The position numbers were made by a program, and so were the translations under genes. Of a stretch of 64,000 bases of DNA, positions 19,374 through 26,984 are shown piece after piece (the stretch's first letter is position 1; every line of letters begins with the position of its first letter). Origin of the DNA: an uncultured Peptoniphilus sp. (GTDB taxonomy: Bacteria; Bacillota; Clostridia; Tissierellales; Peptoniphilaceae); the NCBI RefSeq assembly GCF_943913915.1, contig NZ_CALUAA010000009.1, forward strand, positions 5,041 through 69,040, read 5' to 3'. A model generated the notes under the pieces. The model was not told the DNA's origin. It was given only the letters and a program-made list of their open reading frames with translations, and ran no database searches.

Positions 19374-20915
19374 CTAATCTTCATCATAGCTGTCCGGCAG
19401 GTCGTTTTCGAAAAGTACCACATCTCCGGGGACGGCAATATGTCCTAAAGATGCCGTAGCCTCATCTAAGTTTTTGGCGACGATCATTTTGTCGGATGCA
19501 AAGCCCGCTTCCAGCAAGCCCTTTTGAATGGGTTCCGTACGCTTCGGCCCTACGAGAATCGCATAGTCCACGACACCTGCCATTTCCTTGCCGAATTTAT
19601 AATTCTCCTCTTCTTCCATATCACCGAGCTCGACCATCCCCGGCGTTACGATTATTTTCTTACCGGTTTCAAAAGCACCCAGTACATCGAGAGCCGCCCG
19701 CGCCCCTACGGGATTGGAGTTAAAGGCGTCGTCGATGACGATAATGCCCGTGCCCCCGTCGACGATGTTCAAGCGATGCTCCACAGGCTCTACTTTTTTT
19801 ATGCCGCGGGCTACAGCTTCAGGTGCCATGCCGAGCACATAGGCCACTGATGCGGCGGCGAGGAGATTGGAGATATTGTGCTTTCCGAGAAGCTTCGTCT
19901 CGGCACGCACTTCTCCTCCCTCTTTGAAGCCGAGGGTAAAGGAGCTGCCCCGCTCATGAACGGCAATGTCTTTGGCATAGACGTCGAGCTTGTCAATATT
20001 CTCCATACCGTAGCGAATCGTACGCTGTTTCGTCTTATCCGCCAAAGGTTTGACATAGTCGTTATCGTAGTTAAATATGGCCACATCCTGATCGGCCAGG
20101 GCCTCGATCAATTCATACTTTGTCTTTTGAATGTTTTCGATGGTCTTGAAAAGATGCATATGGGTAGGCCCGATAGCCGTAATAATACCGATAGAGGGCT
20201 GTACGAGCTCCGCCACTTCCGCAATTTCACCGGGAACTTTGGCGCCCAGTTCTGCGAGGAAGATTTCGTCCTCCTCGTCCAATTCATTATTAATGACCTT
20301 TGAAAGTCCCATAGGCGTGTTATAAGACGAGGGCGTGTTTTGCACGCGAAAGCCTTCTTCTAAAACCGTGGAGGTAATAAACTTCGTCGAGGTCTTACCG
20401 AAACTTCCCGTAATACCTACGACTTGCAGGCCTTGTTCTTTTAAATCGCGAACCTTTTTCTGCGCCGCATCGTAAAATCCCTGATTGATCTTCATCTCTT
20501 TTGGATAATTGATCCGATTGGCGTAGATCAACACCATGTATTGATAAAAATAAACGAGCGCACAGAGAACGGCGAAGACGACCATGGAAAGATAAGGCGA
20601 CTTGCCGTATAGTGCCACGGAGACAATAAAAATCAATCCGAGCAACAGACCGTTTAATTGGCGATGGACCTTGTAAAGGCGCTTCGCCCGGTCTGTCATA
20701 ACCAGGGGCGTTTTCTGCGATGTCGTTTGATAGCGCAAACTCTTTATTTTATCTCCGTTCGCAGAAAGCCAAGCTTTGTATTCACTCTCCTCATATCCCT
20801 CTAATTGAAGCATATGGAGAGGATACAGTGCCCGCTGATTAAATACTTTATAAAGCGCCACACTAAGTAAACAGTAGATAATGATGTAAACCCAAAAGGA
20901 AGTAACTTGTTCCAT
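19374..20915 (-). CDS. murF: MurF-type Mur ligase with an N-terminal membrane region
   Basis: MurF adds D-Ala-D-Ala to UDP-MurNAc-tripeptide. The 513-residue protein has a central ATPase domain with P-loop GSFGKTSTK (residues 170-178) and a C-terminal domain with VEHRLNIVDGGTGIIVIDDAFNSNP. The usual soluble N-terminal substrate domain is not evident. Instead there are hydrophobic segments at about residues 7-22, 88-103 and 108-130. Membrane-anchored MurF-like ligases of this shape occur in Clostridia. It could be the main MurF or a second Mur ligase. It is 9 bp downstream of an alpha/beta hydrolase gene. Confidence 0.85.
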   Translation of the reverse strand: MEQVTSFWVYIIIYCLLSVALYKVFNQRALYPLHMLQLEGYEESEYKAWLSANGDKIKSLRYQTTSQKTPLVMTDRAKRLYKVHRQLNGLLLGLIFIVSVALYGKSPYLSMVVFAVLCALVYFYQYMVLIYANRINYPKEMKINQGFYDAAQKKVRDLKEQGLQVVGITGSFGKTSTKFITSTVLEEGFRVQNTPSSYNTPMGLSKVINNELDEEDEIFLAELGAKVPGEIAEVAELVQPSIGIITAIGPTHMHLFKTIENIQKTKYELIEALADQDVAIFNYDNDYVKPLADKTKQRTIRYGMENIDKLDVYAKDIAVHERGSSFTLGFKEGGEVRAETKLLGKHNISNLLAAASVAYVLGMAPEAVARGIKKVEPVEHRLNIVDGGTGIIVIDDAFNSNPVGARAALDVLGAFETGKKIIVTPGMVELGDMEEEENYKFGKEMAGVVDYAILVGPKRTEPIQKGLLEAGFASDKMIVAKNLDEATASLGHIAVPGDVVLFENDLPDSYDED

Positions 20916-20924
20916 AATCTCTCC

Positions 20925-21689
20925 TTATAAAAACGAACGCAAGACGGCGCTGAACTGTCCGAATGCATCTAAGTAGCTATAATGTCCGCCTTCCAGGACC
21001 ACGAGCCCCGCACCGGGGATTTTCTTCTCAAAGACCTCCGCCATATAAAGAGGCGTGGCATCGTCCTGATCGCCCCAAATAAGGAGCGTTTCCGCCTGAA
21101 TGTCTCCAAAGACCTCTTCTGTGTTTTCGTTTACTACCTTGACAAAGACCTTGCGCATAATACCGTCGGCTGCGCGGTAATCGTCGCTGCCGTGTTTTTT
21201 ATAAAAGCTCTTCATAGCTTCGTCTTTATCTTTCCAGAAAAAGGCGGCGCGGTATAGGAACTTCATAAGTTTAAAAGAATATACTTTTACATAATAGGAA
21301 AGTTTTCGCTTAGGCTTCACGCCGCTTGCATCGATCAGCACGAGTCTATTCACCTTCTCAGGATAGCGGGAAGCAAAAAGCGTAAGGGTTTTACCACCGA
21401 AAGAATGGCCCACACAATGGGCGGATTCCACGCCGAAATAATCGTATAGAGCATGAAGAAGCTCCATATACTCTTCCCCGCCGACAACCTCTGTCGGCTC
21501 GTCGCTGTCACCATGACCGTAAGCGTCATAGGCGATGACGCGGTATTTATCTTTCAACGCATTGACAATGGGCATGATCGATTCAACCATAGCACCCCAA
21601 CCGTGTAAGACAAACACGATTTCCTCGCCGATTTTTGTATCCACAAGTGCGATTTGCTTTCCATTTATTTTAATATACTCTTTCTCCAT
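20925..21689 (-). CDS. Alpha/beta-fold hydrolase
   Basis: This 254-residue protein has the hydrolase fold: oxyanion-hole HGWGAMVES near residue 29, nucleophile elbow GHSFGGKT (Ser about residue 95), an acid near LLIWGDQDDATP and a catalytic histidine in LEGGHYSY. The substrate is unknown. It is first in an operon with murF, which might hint at a wall-related ester or amide, but that is only context. ATG 21689 follows GAGGGGGATGGA. Confidence 0.9.
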   Translation of the reverse strand: MEKEYIKINGKQIALVDTKIGEEIVFVLHGWGAMVESIMPIVNALKDKYRVIAYDAYGHGDSDEPTEVVGGEEYMELLHALYDYFGVESAHCVGHSFGGKTLTLFASRYPEKVNRLVLIDASGVKPKRKLSYYVKVYSFKLMKFLYRAAFFWKDKDEAMKSFYKKHGSDDYRAADGIMRKVFVKVVNENTEEVFGDIQAETLLIWGDQDDATPLYMAEVFEKKIPGAGLVVLEGGHYSYLDAFGQFSAVLRSFL

Positions 21690-21709
21690 TCCATCCCCCT
21701 CAACAGCTC

Positions 21710-21718
21710 ATTATACCA
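21710..21718 (-). promoter_or_regulatory. Extended -10 promoter of the hydrolase-murF operon
   Basis: The minus strand reads TGGTATAAT, a TGn-extended perfect -10, with no good -35. The predicted start is about 14 bases before the ATG, giving a very short leader. Confidence 0.6.
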
Positions 21719-21879
21719 CAGGGCACGGAAATTATGATCCTATTCTCCGAGAGCTTTTAATAATGCTTTAATACTGTATTCTTTTTGCTTATAATATTGT
21801 GTACGATTATGAAAATTGTAGACATGTCATTTTCCTAGTGTTATGATTAAAAAAAGATATCGTAAACTAGGAGGTAACC

Positions 21880-22536
21880 ATGGAATTTTTATCATTAAAA
21901 GATCATGTCTATAATTTTATAGCCGAGCAGATCCGCTTGGGGAAATTAAATTCCAATGAAAAAGTAAATGAACAAGATATTTGCCAACAACTGAACATTT
22001 CCCGTACGCCGGTACGAGAAGCGCTGATTCAATTGGCTGCCGACGGATTTTTAGATTCGGCACCGCGAAGAGGTTTCCGCGTAAAACCCCTTACAAAGGA
22101 AGAAGGCGAAAATATCTACCGTATTCTCGCACCCCTCGACGCACTGGCCGCCGAGCTGGCCGCCGAAAACCTCACCCAGGAAGATTTAAACTCCATGGAT
22201 GATTTAACAGAGCTTATGGGGTTCCACATTAACCGTTTCCAATTCGACGAGTACTTCGATCTTCAAGAGAGATTCCACAAAACTTATATCGAAAAATCCA
22301 ATAACGAAACCCTTATCGATACCATCAATCGTCTACAACGTCGCTTTATTCGTCAAGGCCTCGATGTCGGAGAAAATAAAGAGCTTCAACAGTTGTTAAT
22401 CGAAACCAATAGACAACACTCTCATATCACCGATCTTTTCCGTGAAAATAAAATCGACGAGTTGAAGGACTACCTTATCAACACTCACTGGGAATACCAC
22501 TTCTCGGAAATTGGTCATACGGCGACAGACATCTAG
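21880..22536 (+). CDS. GntR-family transcriptional regulator (FadR/FCD type)
   Basis: The 218-residue protein has an N-terminal winged helix-turn-helix (KVNEQDICQQLNISRTPVRE, about residues 28-47) and an all-helical FCD effector domain. FCD regulators respond to small carboxylic acids and usually control adjacent genes. It heads a plus-strand operon with the GNAT fusion and a DHFR-like gene, so those are its likely targets. ATG 21880 follows AGGAGGTAACC. A TATAAT at 21790-21795 may be its promoter, but the -35 is poor. Confidence 0.93.
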   Translation: MEFLSLKDHVYNFIAEQIRLGKLNSNEKVNEQDICQQLNISRTPVREALIQLAADGFLDSAPRRGFRVKPLTKEEGENIYRILAPLDALAAELAAENLTQEDLNSMDDLTELMGFHINRFQFDEYFDLQERFHKTYIEKSNNETLIDTINRLQRRFIRQGLDVGENKELQQLLIETNRQHSHITDLFRENKIDELKDYLINTHWEYHFSEIGHTATDI

Positions 22537-22538
22537 TA

Positions 22539-22566
22539 ATACAGAGGCTCGCCTCTGTATTTTTTT
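22539..22566 (+). terminator. Terminator-like hairpin inside the GntR operon
   Basis: A 9-bp stem (ATACAGAGG with CCTCTGTAT) around a CTCG loop is followed by seven T. The next gene starts only 22 bp after the T run, with its ribosome site immediately behind, so this may work as an attenuator that lowers expression of the downstream pair. Confidence 0.75.
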
Positions 22567-22587
22567 GGAGGAAAATTGGAGGAAAAT

Positions 22588-23799
22588 ATGACCATTTACA
22601 TGAACGCCATCCAGTACGGTACACCGGAACACGACGAAGCCATTCGTCTGCGCCGGCACATTCTCTACGCTCCCTATAATGAACTCTTCGACGATGAACG
22701 CATGACATTGGATCGGGACAAAACCATTTACGGTCTTTACGACGACGCTGAACTTGTCGGTGCCCTCGTTACTTCAAAAGAAGAAGATAGAATCCACATT
22801 CATGAAATTCTCGTAGACTACCATAAGCGCCGACAAGGGCTCGGTCATCAGATGCTCAACTTCTTGGAAGCCCGTATGGAAAAAGGCGATGTACTTTCTG
22901 CATCGGGTCCTCTTTCCGCTCGCGGTTTCTTCGAACGAAACGGCTTTCAACCGAAGACAAAATATAGCGGTGTAAGCGACCGCCTACGTATCGACTATGA
23001 GAAAAAAATCGGGAACAAAATCCGCAATCCCCTTCCCCTTTTCGTCAAAAAGCAGGAGCAACCTCTCGTTTACTTTACAATGGAGACCATGGGCTTTGAA
23101 CTGATCCCCACCATTCGTAACTACTTCCCGAAGGAACAGCTCATCGTCGTCGATCTATTGCGCGACGATACCTATTGGCTCGAGCTCGCTCAGCGTGTCA
23201 AGGCGGAAACGGCAAAATATTCTATTTTAGCGCCGGAGCTTTACGGCAACCGTAATTTCCGTCCTCTGGAAGATTTCGATCTTCCGAAAGTAGCGGCAGA
23301 AGAAGTGAGGCGCATAAGTAAAACCAAGACAGCCCTCATTGTCGGCACGGAAATGCAGTTTAAATCCAACGATTATCGCGCCGCCTTCGACTCCATCGAC
23401 GGCTCCCTTACCGCTATCGAAATGACATTGGAGAGAGACGACTTTAGAAGCGGCCACACTTTAGACGCCGATTTTTACACGGTCCTTGCCGCTCACCTGG
23501 ATGAGCTTAAAGAAAAAAACTTCGACACCCTTCTTATTGTCGACTCCAAGCTTTCCACTCAGTCCGACGCCATCGAGAAATTCTTGGAAGAAGGATTAAA
23601 GCGACAACTTCGCCGAGTCGATGTCTTTAATCTTTTAATGACGGGGCTTCGCAAAGAACTTTTAGAAAAAAATCTACTTCGCCACGATGCCACCGAAGGC
23701 AAGCTCACGATCTTTTCAGAGACGCCGAATCGCGCCCGTGAAGCCTTGATCCTTCATCACCCGGCGGAACGCAGCGCCGACATTCAAACGATCCGATGA
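22588..23799 (+). CDS. GNAT acetyltransferase fused to a degenerate glutamate-racemase-like domain
   Basis: Residues 1-140 form a GNAT domain with the acetyl-CoA loop RRQGLGHQML (81-90). Residues 159-400 follow the glutamate racemase (MurI) pattern: FTMETMGFELIPTIR with FPKEQLIVVD at the N-terminus, IVGTEMQFKSNDYRAAF in the middle (compare GT-x-T-x-KS-x-Y), and a C-terminal LRKELLEKNLL with EGKLTIFSETPNRAREAL. The two catalytic cysteine motifs of MurI (ACNT and GCTHYP) are missing; the matching places read ILAPELYG and IVDSKLST. It is therefore probably not a racemase and may bind a ligand or allosterically control the GNAT part. TTG 22576 is rejected because GGAGG lies just before ATG 22588. 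It overlaps the next gene (ATGA). Confidence 0.75.
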   Translation: MTIYMNAIQYGTPEHDEAIRLRRHILYAPYNELFDDERMTLDRDKTIYGLYDDAELVGALVTSKEEDRIHIHEILVDYHKRRQGLGHQMLNFLEARMEKGDVLSASGPLSARGFFERNGFQPKTKYSGVSDRLRIDYEKKIGNKIRNPLPLFVKKQEQPLVYFTMETMGFELIPTIRNYFPKEQLIVVDLLRDDTYWLELAQRVKAETAKYSILAPELYGNRNFRPLEDFDLPKVAAEEVRRISKTKTALIVGTEMQFKSNDYRAAFDSIDGSLTAIEMTLERDDFRSGHTLDADFYTVLAAHLDELKEKNFDTLLIVDSKLSTQSDAIEKFLEEGLKRQLRRVDVFNLLMTGLRKELLEKNLLRHDATEGKLTIFSETPNRAREALILHHPAERSADIQTIR

Positions 23800-24269
23800 T
23801 TCTTCTACTTCTTGTGGATTTAGACAATGCCATTGCAAAAGATGGCGAGCAGATCCTCTTTATTCCCGAAGATCTGAAACGGTTCAAGAAACGGACAGAG
23901 GACCATATCCTCGTCATGGGCCGTAAAACCTTTGAAGCTACAGGTGTTCTTCCCCATCGGGAGACATTCGTTATGACGAGGCAAGAGAAAGATTCCGAGC
24001 CCCATGTGCATTATTTTAAAGACGAGGAAGAATTGGACAGTCTCATTGAAAAATTTCCCGAGAGGAAAGTATTTCTCGTCGGCGGTGCCGGTGTGGTAAA
24101 AAGTCTTTGGCACCGTATAGAAGAAGCCTACCTCACCCGCGTGGACGTCCACACGGGTGGCGAAAAGCGAATCCCTTCTTTGGAAGATGAATTCGCACTG
24201 AAAGAAGATAAACCTTTTACAGAAAAAGCGAGAGAAGAACATTGGATAAGAAAAGAAAGCTCTTTTTAG
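23796..24269 (+). CDS. folA: Dihydrofolate reductase-like protein
   Basis: DHFR reduces dihydrofolate to tetrahydrofolate with NADPH. The 157-residue product shows the DHFR order: a first strand, then IPEDLKRFKKRT (with the acidic substrate residue), LVMGRKTFEA, FVMTRQ and KVFLVGGAGVVKSLW, then YLTRVD. The canonical LPW before the acidic helix is altered to ILF, so the conserved tryptophan is lost. It may still be a functional DHFR or a related NADPH reductase. Its ATG overlaps the preceding stop (ATGA), so it is translationally coupled to the GNAT fusion. Confidence 0.8.
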   Translation: MILLLLVDLDNAIAKDGEQILFIPEDLKRFKKRTEDHILVMGRKTFEATGVLPHRETFVMTRQEKDSEPHVHYFKDEEELDSLIEKFPERKVFLVGGAGVVKSLWHRIEEAYLTRVDVHTGGEKRIPSLEDEFALKEDKPFTEKAREEHWIRKESSF

Positions 24270-24294
24270 ATATAGCGTCTAAAAAGAGCTTTTT
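24256..24294 (+). terminator. Terminator of the GntR-GNAT-DHFR operon
   Basis: A 15-bp stem (24256-24270 with 24278-24292) with a 7-base loop and a T run overlaps the folA stop codon. Confidence 0.85.
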
Positions 24295-24373
24295 GAATTA
24301 GAAAAAATAGCAAAAACGACTTTAACGTAAAAATCTTTTTTGAATCGGTTTCACACAACCCGAAAAATTCTGT

Positions 24374-24429
24374 CGCGGGGAAGAGGGAAAAGGCTCAGAG
24401 GCAAAGGCCGCGTTTCCCTCTTCCCCGCG
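24374..24429. repeat. 17-bp perfect inverted repeat (large hairpin)
   Basis: The arms 24374-24390 and 24413-24429 are perfectly complementary over 17 bp (CGCGGGGAAGAGGGAAA) around a 22-base loop. There is no T run, so it is unlikely to be a plain terminator. Confidence 0.85.
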
Positions 24430-24466
24430 CGCCCCAACTCCCATTCCGGCCGGCTTTTTAATGGGA

Positions 24467-24489
24467 AGAAAATGCCTACGGCATTTTCT
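24467..24489. repeat. 10-bp hairpin with 3-base loop
   Basis: AGAAAATGCC (24467-24476) pairs perfectly with 24480-24489 around TAC. Confidence 0.75.
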
Positions 24490-24556
24490 CCATCTTATGC
24501 CCTTCAAGCGAAGGTTACCTTCTTCATTTATGCAAATGTGATCGCATACATTTTAC

Positions 24557-24575
24557 GGGCGTGCAGGGCACGCCC
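24557..24575 (-). repeat. Short copy of the GC-rich palindromic repeat
   Basis: An 8-bp palindrome (GGGCGTGC, then GCACGCCC) with flanks matching, on the minus strand, the core and left flank of the tandem units at 34462-34769. It marks a dispersed family. Confidence 0.8.
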
Positions 24576-24666
24576 CTACATTGGAATCCATCCGTAGCGT
24601 TTGATTTTGAATCGGGCGCAGTGCTTCTTTTTATATTTTATGTTTCACCTACGGAGTGCATCATTT

Positions 24667-24804
24667 CGTAGGGGCGAGCCTGCTCGCCCGCCAGACGAGA
24701 TCGACGATGTTTGCCCGACTTACAAGGAATTGTTCCGCAACACAGCCCAACAGGAATCGAAGCCCGTTAGGGCTTCGAACTGCTAAAAAACGTTAGGGTG
24801 GAAA
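24667..24804 (-). repeat. 138-bp dispersed repeat, copy A
   Basis: Its reverse complement matches 34278-34415 over exactly 138 bp with roughly 15 differences and no net length change. One end carries the palindrome GGGCGAGCCTGCTCGCCC (24672-24689). No protein-coding role is apparent. Confidence 0.85.
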
Positions 24805-24814
24805 GGATTGGGGC

Positions 24815-24862
24815 CCGGGGAAAGGAAAGATGCGAATCCGGGCGCCCTATTCCTTTCCCCGG
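24815..24862. repeat. 13-bp perfect inverted repeat
   Basis: CCGGGGAAAGGAA (24815-24827) pairs with 24850-24862 around a 22-base loop. The arm resembles that of the 24374 hairpin. Confidence 0.8.
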
Positions 24863-24936
24863 AAAATCTTAGTATGAATGATTGCTTTCGAAGAGACATT
24901 TATTCCGCAAAAAAACTATCTGAAAAAATCCTCCAT

Positions 24937-24966
24937 TAAAAAAGAGTCGATTTTCATCGACTCTTT
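24937..24966 (-). terminator. Terminator after the first rhodanese lipoprotein gene
   Basis: A stem of about 11 bp (GAGTCGAT core) is followed by a run of T on the minus strand, 11 bp past the stop. Confidence 0.8.
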
Positions 24967-24976
24967 TCTTAATATC

Positions 24977-25555
24977 TTATTTTGCCGCTTCAACGGGATA
25001 TTGTGCTTCCAGCCAAGCGCCGATTCCGCCGGGATGACGAACTACATTGGTGAAGCCTTCTTCTTGGGCGATAAGTGCGCCGACGTGAGAGCGTTCACAG
25101 CCTACAAAACCGCAGTAAAGAACGATTTCTTTTGCCTTGTCGTCGCCGAGTGCTTTGACAAAAGCTTCTCTTTGTTCCGGAGTAACTTCTTCCATGGTTA
25201 CGGGAAGCTCAGCATTTAATGCGCCGGGGATGTGGTTCTTGTCATAAGATTTGGCGGGCATGGTGTCAATAAGTACCATGTCTTCTTTAGCGTCGACTTT
25301 TTTCTTTAAGTCTTCAGTGTTGATCATTTGGTACTTACCTTCTTCTACAGCTTTTACGAGTTTCATGGAAGCCATTTCAATTTCAACTTCGCTGCCGTCT
25401 CTCGAGGTGCCGGGAAGATCTTTCATTTCGACCTTCGGAGCTTCTCCGCCTTCACTTGCAGCATTGTTAGCTGCTTGATTGTTACCGCCGTTGCCGCAAC
25501 CTACGAGTAAAAGAGCGGACAGTGCGGTAACCGCAAATACTTTACCTAATTTCAT
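24977..25555 (-). CDS. Rhodanese-domain lipoprotein
   Basis: The 192-residue protein has an N-terminal signal with lipobox LVGC (Cys 20), a low-complexity linker and a rhodanese-like domain from about residue 70. The active-site loop is YCGFVGCERS, whose first cysteine (in the YCG context) is in the expected catalytic place. Rhodaneses transfer sulfane sulfur or sense sulfur species; an exported lipid-anchored form suggests work at the outer face of the membrane. A paralogue lies at 26295-26807 beyond an ECF transporter gene. It is divergent from that ECF gene. Confidence 0.9.
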   Translation of the reverse strand: MKLGKVFAVTALSALLLVGCGNGGNNQAANNAASEGGEAPKVEMKDLPGTSRDGSEVEIEMASMKLVKAVEEGKYQMINTEDLKKKVDAKEDMVLIDTMPAKSYDKNHIPGALNAELPVTMEEVTPEQREAFVKALGDDKAKEIVLYCGFVGCERSHVGALIAQEEGFTNVVRHPGGIGAWLEAQYPVEAAK

Positions 25556-25752
25556 AAATGTACCTCCTTGTATTATTTAAAGAATATCATTTTAAAAAGA
25601 TCTTGTAAATCGATTTCCTCGAAATTTTAAAAGTTTTCAGAAAATACTCACATAAGCATTAACAATCAACAGTGTGATTTTATCATTTTATTCGACGAAA
25701 GAATGAAGTATACTTAATCTTAAGAAGTTTTACATCAATAAAGGAGGTTCTC

Positions 25753-26262
25753 TTGAAAGATATATCCGTACGGGAGCTGGTGTTCACAGCTCTTTTCATC
25801 GCCTTGGTGTACGTTTTCACCTGGCTCGTAAAAATCCAACTGCCCTTCGCCCCGAATGGCGGCCTCATTCACTTGGGCAATGTTCCCTTTTTCTTAGCCT
25901 GCATCTTCTTCGGCAAGCGCACCGGCATGCTTTCAGGTGCCATCGGCCTGGGCCTGTTTGATCTTACCAGCGGATGGGTGTTATGGTCGCCCATGACGGT
26001 AATTTCCGCCCTCATTATGGGGTATATTTTGGCCACATTTAATTTCAACAAATTCAACCTTCGAAATTATTCTATTTCCATTATACTCGCCACCATCGTC
26101 AAAATTCTTACTTACTATATCGGCGAGGCCATTATGTTCGGCTCCCTCGTAGCGCCCCTGGCCTCCATACCGGGAAACATAATTCAAATTATCGTCTCCG
26201 CTATTATCGTAGGCGTCCTCGTAAAGCCCATGGCGCGAGTCATGAAAAACATCACCATTTAA
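25753..26262 (+). CDS. ECF transporter S component (substrate-specific subunit)
   Basis: This 169-residue, very hydrophobic protein has about six membrane segments and begins with RELVFTALFIALVYVFTWLV, typical of ECF S components. These bind a vitamin or similar micronutrient and dock onto a shared EcfA-A'-T energising module, which is not in this window. The ligand cannot be told; no riboswitch was recognised in the roughly 190-bp upstream gap. The start is TTG 25753 behind AGGAGGTTCTC. It is flanked by two rhodanese lipoprotein genes. Confidence 0.85.
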   Translation: MKDISVRELVFTALFIALVYVFTWLVKIQLPFAPNGGLIHLGNVPFFLACIFFGKRTGMLSGAIGLGLFDLTSGWVLWSPMTVISALIMGYILATFNFNKFNLRNYSISIILATIVKILTYYIGEAIMFGSLVAPLASIPGNIIQIIVSAIIVGVLVKPMARVMKNITI

Positions 26263-26263
26263 A

Positions 26264-26297
26264 TAACGGCAAGGGATTTTTCCCTCGCCGTTTTTTA
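26264..26297. terminator. Terminator between convergent ECF and rhodanese genes
   Basis: The stem AACGGC-A-AGGGA pairs with TCCCT-C-GCCGTT (one mismatch), with a T run on the plus strand. It ends inside the last codons of the convergent minus-strand gene. Confidence 0.8.
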
Positions 26298-26807
26298 TTT
26301 GCTTTCAGCTTTATATCCCGCTTCGAGCCACGCATCGATTCCGCCCGGATGGCGCAATACATTGGTGAAGCCTTCTTCTTTGGCGATAAGGGCACCCACA
26401 TGGGAGCGATAGCAACTTACCCGTCCGCAATAAATGATCACCGGTTTATTCTTGTCTTCGCCGAGAGCCTTCACAAAAGCTCTACGACGTTCGGGATCCA
26501 CTTCTTCCATTTTCCCGGGAAGTACCGCACCGACCGCACCGGGAATGTGATTTTTGTGATAGGAATCTTCCGGCATGGTGTCGATGATGACCATGTCTTC
26601 CCCTGCGTCTAATTTCTTTTTAATGTCTTCTGTAGAAATCAGATCATATCCTCCACTTGCCGTATCCTTTACTAAATTCATGGCCGCCTCTTCCGCCGCA
26701 AGCTCACTATGAGGTTTCACATCGGCCGGTACACTACAAGATCCGCCGCCACCCATTAGAGTGAAAGTGGAGAGGGTAGACATTTTTATTAATTTCGAAA
26801 GTTTCAT
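26295..26807 (-). CDS. Rhodanese-domain exported protein (paralogue)
   Basis: This 170-residue protein is clearly paralogous to the 24977-25555 product: DMVIIDTMPEDSYHKNHIPGA and VGALIAKEEGFTNVLRHPGGI have near-identical counterparts. The active-site loop YCGRVSCYRS keeps both cysteines. The N-terminus looks like a lipoprotein signal, but the box is GGSC instead of LVGC, so lipidation is uncertain. ATG 26807 with AAAGGAG is preferred over an ATG six codons upstream. It converges on the ECF gene. Confidence 0.88.
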   Translation of the reverse strand: MKLSKLIKMSTLSTFTLMGGGGSCSVPADVKPHSELAAEEAAMNLVKDTASGGYDLISTEDIKKKLDAGEDMVIIDTMPEDSYHKNHIPGAVGAVLPGKMEEVDPERRRAFVKALGEDKNKPVIIYCGRVSCYRSHVGALIAKEEGFTNVLRHPGGIDAWLEAGYKAESK

Positions 26808-26954
26808 AGATAATCTCCTTTTCATCGAATGAGATCTTCAATCAACTTATATATACCCAAGAGATTCAGATCTTGTATTGGTTTCTTCTTTTTAATATTA
26901 AATGTCTATTTATATTTTCTATTTCATAAGTTTATAAATTCTGATTCCACGCAA

Positions 26955-26979
26955 TAAAAAAACGACACCGAAGTGCCGC
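26955..26979 (-). terminator. Terminator after the DUF5684-like gene
   Basis: A 6-bp stem (26963-26968 with 26973-26978, one wobble) with a TTCG tetraloop is followed by seven T on the minus strand. Confidence 0.8.
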
Positions 26980-26984
26980 TTTCA

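Larger units (their letters stand above)
24295..24936. other. Hairpin- and repeat-rich intergenic island A
   Basis: No credible gene lies in this 640-bp stretch. It holds at least six stem-loops (24374-24429, 24467-24489, 24557-24575, 24672-24689, 24758-24777, 24815-24862) and one copy of a 138-bp repeat that recurs inverted at 34278-34415. Open frames here are translations of the repeat. The two largest hairpins share a GGGGAA-rich arm and flank the repeat. Confidence 0.8.

Noticed and set aside
24601..24786. Open frame with RRGEPARPPDEIDDVCPTYK, also seen near 34296-34640
   Set aside because: The same peptide arises from both copies of the 138-bp repeat in intergenic islands; it is a by-product of the repeat, not a protein.
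25556..25752. A riboswitch before the ECF S component
   Set aside because: I saw no conserved thiamine, folate, cobalamin or preQ1 core, so none is called.
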